This document shows positions 61,646-64,000 of a stretch of DNA of 64,000 nt, in pieces. The first letter of the stretch is position 1; every line of letters starts with the position of its first letter. This DNA is from Tsuneonella deserti (GTDB taxonomy: Bacteria > Pseudomonadota > Alphaproteobacteria > Sphingomonadales > Sphingomonadaceae): NCBI RefSeq assembly GCF_014644315.1, contig NZ_BMKL01000001.1:1685001-1749000 (forward strand). The letters are read 5' to 3'. The position numbers were made by a program, and so were the translations under genes. Under the pieces are notes generated by a model, which did no database searches, was not told the DNA's origin, and saw only the letters and a list, made by a program, of their open reading frames with translations.

Positions 61646-62775
61646 GACTTGAGCCTCTCGCTGACGACCTGGCCGCCCCTGGTCAGGCGCACCGCGTCGC
61701 CGATTTCCGCGTCGAGCACCGGCTTGCCCTGCTCCTTGTCCCAGAACGCGGACAGGAAGTTGTACAGGTTGCGCGCATAGAGCGCCGAGGCGTCAGCCGG
61801 GAGCGTGGCGGGCGTGTTGGCGTAGCCCATGATCTTCACGCCGTGCTTCTCCACCACCTGGTCGGCCCGCGAGCCTTCGACGTTGCCGCCCGTCCCGTCG
61901 CCCTGGGCCACCGCGAGGTCGAAGATCACGCTGCCGGGCTTCATCGTCGCGATCTGCGCGCCCGTGATCAGCCGGGGTGCTGCCCGTCCGGGAATGAGCG
62001 CGGTGGTGATGACGATGTCCTGTTTGGCGATATGCCCGGAGACCAGCTCGGCCTGGGCCTTCTGGTACTCGGGGCTCATCTCCGTGGCGTAGCCACCCGC
62101 GCCCTCACCCTCGATACCGGCGACCTTCTCCACGAACACCGGCTTCGCGCCGAGCGACTGGATCTGCTCCTTCGTTGCCGAGCGAACGTCGGTGGCCGAG
62201 ACTTGCGCGCCCAGCCGCCGGGCGGTGGCGATCGCCTGCAAGCCCGCAACGCCTACCCCCATGACGAAAACACGTGCCGCCTGCACGGTGCCGGCGGCGG
62301 TCATCATCATCGGAAAGGCCCGGCCATAAAGGTCCGCGGCGGCAATCACCGCCTTGTAGCCCGACAGGTTGGACTGGCTGGAAAGCACGTCCATGCTCTG
62401 CGCGCGGGTGATGCGCGGCATGAACTCCATCGCCAATGCCTCGAAACCCGCAGCCGCATAGGCATCGACCCGGTCGCGCCGGCCAAAGGGATCGAACACG
62501 GCCGCGACCAGCGCACCCGGGCTGGCCCCGGCCAGCGCGGCGGGCTCGGGGGGCTGGACGGCGAGCAGGATATCGGCGCCCTGCACGACCTTTTGCGCGG
62601 GTCCGACCTCGGCGCCCGCCTCCGCATAGGCGGCGTCGGTAATGCTCGCAGCGGTGCCCGCGCCGCTCTCGACCGCCACCTGGGCGCCAAGGGCGATGAA
62701 CTTCTTCGCGGTCTCGGGCGTCAGCGCGACCCGGGTTTCGCCCGGAGCGGTCTCCCTGAGGACGGCGATCCGCAA
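61642..62775 (-). CDS. pntAA: NAD(P) transhydrogenase subunit alpha part 1
   Basis: The soluble NAD(H)-binding domain I, about 377 residues, related to alanine dehydrogenase: RIAVLRETAPGETRVALTPETA start, SNLSGYKAVIAAADLYGRA, NAD motif VMGVGVAGLQAIATARRLGAQVSATD. The start is a TTG at 62775 or a CTG at 62790 overlapping the stop of the cox subunit IV gene; no ATG fits. It is directly downstream of that gene. Confidence 0.93.
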   Translation of the reverse strand: MRIAVLRETAPGETRVALTPETAKKFIALGAQVAVESGAGTAASITDAAYAEAGAEVGPAQKVVQGADILLAVQPPEPAALAGASPGALVAAVFDPFGRRDRVDAYAAAGFEALAMEFMPRITRAQSMDVLSSQSNLSGYKAVIAAADLYGRAFPMMMTAAGTVQAARVFVMGVGVAGLQAIATARRLGAQVSATDVRSATKEQIQSLGAKPVFVEKVAGIEGEGAGGYATEMSPEYQKAQAELVSGHIAKQDIVITTALIPGRAAPRLITGAQIATMKPGSVIFDLAVAQGDGTGGNVEGSRADQVVEKHGVKIMGYANTPATLPADASALYARNLYNFLSAFWDKEQGKPVLDAEIGDAVRLTRGGQVVSERLKS

Positions 62776-62786
62776 GCGCGTCGTCG

Positions 62787-62912
62787 TCAGCTGGAAATCA
62801 GGACGAGGACGATCAGCGCAATCACCGCGACGATCGGCACGCTCCATTTCAGCAGCGTGATGAAGCTGCCGTATGTGCTCGTGTGCGCCTTCATGTCGTT
62901 GCCGGTTGCCAT
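62787..62912 (-). CDS. aa3-type cytochrome c oxidase subunit IV (bacterial COX IV)
   Basis: The 41-residue protein starts MATGNDMKAHTSTYGSFITLLKW and continues with one membrane helix (VPIVAVIALIVLVLIS). This is the bacterial COX IV family (PF07835), a small helix of the aa3 oxidase dispensable for activity in Paracoccus. Here it heads the pnt operon, 17 kb from ctaC-ctaD, and its stop overlaps a possible pntAA start. Confidence 0.85.
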   Translation of the reverse strand: MATGNDMKAHTSTYGSFITLLKWSVPIVAVIALIVLVLISS

Positions 62913-63024
62913 CGCCTGTGCTTGTCCCTGCTGGTTTGTTCGTTGGCCCGTCTCCTATCCCGACCGGCCTCCCCGCTCAAGCCCGCCGTAAGCGCGAGAG
63001 GGACTTAAGCGGACCTTTACTCCT

Positions 63025-63058
63025 GTCCCGTATCAGGTCGGCTGTATCGATACGGGAC
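63025..63058. promoter_or_regulatory. Perfect 9-bp inverted repeat before the response-regulator gene
   Basis: GTCCCGTAT (63025-63033) and ATACGGGAC (63050-63058) form perfect arms 16 bases apart. The right arm ends immediately before GAGG, the ribosome site of the gene at 63066. It could be an operator (two half-sites about 25 bases apart centre-to-centre) or a leader hairpin that hides the ribosome site. Confidence 0.65.
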
Positions 63059-63065
63059 GAGGAAC

Positions 63066-64000
63066 ATGGTCGAAGGCGACAACCGCCTGCTGATGCTGAT
63101 CGACGACGAACCGGCGCAGAGCCGGCTGATCTCGGCGCTGGCTGCGCGCGAGGGCTGGCGCACGCTGGTAGTGGGCGATTCCGAAACCGCAATCGCCACT
63201 CTCGGCACCCGCCAGGGAATGCAGCTTTCCGCGATCATCCTCGACCAGTGGGTGCCCGGAGACGACGCCTGCACGCTCATCGCCGAATTGAAGAAGCGCC
63301 GCCCGGCGCTGCCGATCCTGATGCTCACCGCGAGCGCCTCGCCCCTGCTGGCGGTCGAGGCGATGCGCGCGGGAGCGACCGACTACCTCATCAAGCCGGT
63401 GGCGCCCGACCGCCTGATGCTGGCGCTGCGCAGCGCGACCAAGCGCGAGGCGCCGCGCGACGAGCTTCAGCCGCTGACCGAGAAGCTGGGCCAGGTGCTC
63501 GATTTCGATGCCATGATCGGCAACGCACCCAACTTTCGCGCTTCGCTGGCGAAGGCGGCCAAGACCGCGCGCGGGCACGGCAATGTCCTCATCGAGGGCG
63601 AGAACGGCTCGGGCAAGGAGATGCTGGTGCGCGCGATGCATGCCGCCAGTCCCCGCGCCAGGGCGCCCTTGCGGCTGATCAATGCACGAGCGGTTCCCCC
63701 GGGCTCGATCGAATCCGTCCTGTTCGGACACGAGCAGGGCGCCTTCCCGGGCGCCTTCGAGCGCCAGATTGGCGCCCTGCAACATTGCGACGGCGGCTCT
63801 CTGGTGCTGGACGAGGTCGACCGGTTGCCGATGGACCTTCAGGAAAAGCTGGCGGAGGTCCTGAGGACAGGCGTGGTGCGTCCCGTCGGGGCGCGTCACG
63901 GCTTCCGCATCGATGTCCGCGTGCTTTCGGCGAGCAACCTGCCAGTCAGCGCCCTGGGCGCTGCGGGATACTTCCACCCCTCCCTTCACGAAGTGCTGGC
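63066..64000 (+). CDS. Response regulator with sigma-54-type AAA+ domain (3' end cut off)
   Basis: The first 311 residues are present. A receiver domain has acid pair IDDE (12-15), phospho-Asp60 (IILDQW), Thr88 and Lys110. An AAA+ domain follows: Walker A GENGSGKE (178-185), Walker B SLVLDE (245-250). The loop that in sigma-54 activators reads GAFTGA is GAFPGA here (225-230, in FGHEQGAFPGAFERQ). That Thr contacts sigma-54, so this protein may not activate it. The DNA-binding end lies outside the window. GAGG precedes the ATG. Confidence 0.9.
   Translation, partial: MVEGDNRLLMLIDDEPAQSRLISALAAREGWRTLVVGDSETAIATLGTRQGMQLSAIILDQWVPGDDACTLIAELKKRRPALPILMLTASASPLLAVEAMRAGATDYLIKPVAPDRLMLALRSATKREAPRDELQPLTEKLGQVLDFDAMIGNAPNFRASLAKAAKTARGHGNVLIEGENGSGKEMLVRAMHAASPRARAPLRLINARAVPPGSIESVLFGHEQGAFPGAFERQIGALQHCDGGSLVLDEVDRLPMDLQEKLAEVLRTGVVRPVGARHGFRIDVRVLSASNLPVSALGAAGYFHPSLHEVL

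Overview
The window is a gene-dense, GC-rich chromosomal segment of an alphaproteobacterium, most likely Sphingomonadales (Erythrobacteraceae/Sphingomonadaceae type). This rests on the alpha-type SspB, the split three-subunit Pnt transhydrogenase, the ctaC-D-B-G-E order with a bacterial cox subunit IV, the hisB-H-A-F-E order, many ATGA/GTGA overlaps and many GTG/TTG starts. No rRNA, tRNA, CRISPR array, transposase or prophage was recognised. The assignment is inference from gene content; no database was searched.

Layout. 1-1898 (minus): Tol envelope operon ybgC-tolQ-tolR-tolA (tolA cut by the window edge). 1962-7649 (minus): histidine operon hisB-hisH-hisA-hisF-hisE-HIT, interrupted by an SDR/GH130 pair and by a tiny PEP-CTERM protein. 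7703-9456: sspB, a small membrane protein and gmk. 9488-10411: PT-repeat lipoprotein. 10541-19769: a divergent acyl-CoA catabolic locus (SDR plus two acyl-CoA dehydrogenases on minus; SDR, GPH transporter, ACAD10/11-type dehydrogenase, Zn alcohol dehydrogenase and ACAD11-type kinase on plus) facing each other across a long dyad. 19766-22141: lipidated subtilase with a probable autotransporter barrel. 22311-31676: dapD and small accessory genes (DUF2945, DUF3008, DUF1810, frameshifted M19 dipeptidase, DUF72, PPOX-like, DoxX-like, SWIB, S41 lipoprotein, TetR with its divergent target, GNAT). 31895-36409: rplU-rpmA, folB, an RlmI-like methyltransferase and thrC. 36499-45889 (minus): aa3 cytochrome oxidase structural and assembly genes, split by a hydrolase and a frameshifted SulP transporter. 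46079-51423 (plus): pyrE-pdxJ-acpS-lepB-AI-2E-DUF3089-ruvX, tightly packed. 51420-55485 (minus): HTH-RibB fusion with twin operators, NAD(P)-binding protein, dGTPase-like protein and a racemase. 55522-58690 (minus): alpha/beta hydrolase, diheme cytochrome and beta-helix protein. 58799-59479: two small exported proteins. 59479-62912 (minus): pnt transhydrogenase with an inserted PH-domain protein, then cox subunit IV. 63066-end: response regulator with a sigma-54-type AAA+ domain and an altered GAFTGA motif.

Most interesting points: (i) ribB encodes an N-terminal Cro-like HTH, a DHBP synthase and a GTP cyclohydrolase II-like domain without zinc cysteines, and its 52-bp upstream gap holds two near-identical perfect palindromes, suggesting an enzyme that represses its own gene; (ii) a two-gene bacterial equivalent of the human ACAD11 kinase-dehydrogenase, implying phosphorylation-dependent 4-hydroxyacyl-CoA catabolism; (iii) a PH-domain protein translationally coupled inside the pnt operon; (iv) a 51-residue protein that is essentially signal peptide plus PEP-CTERM anchor; (v) two single-base frameshifts (dipeptidase, sulP) that are either real lesions or assembly errors.
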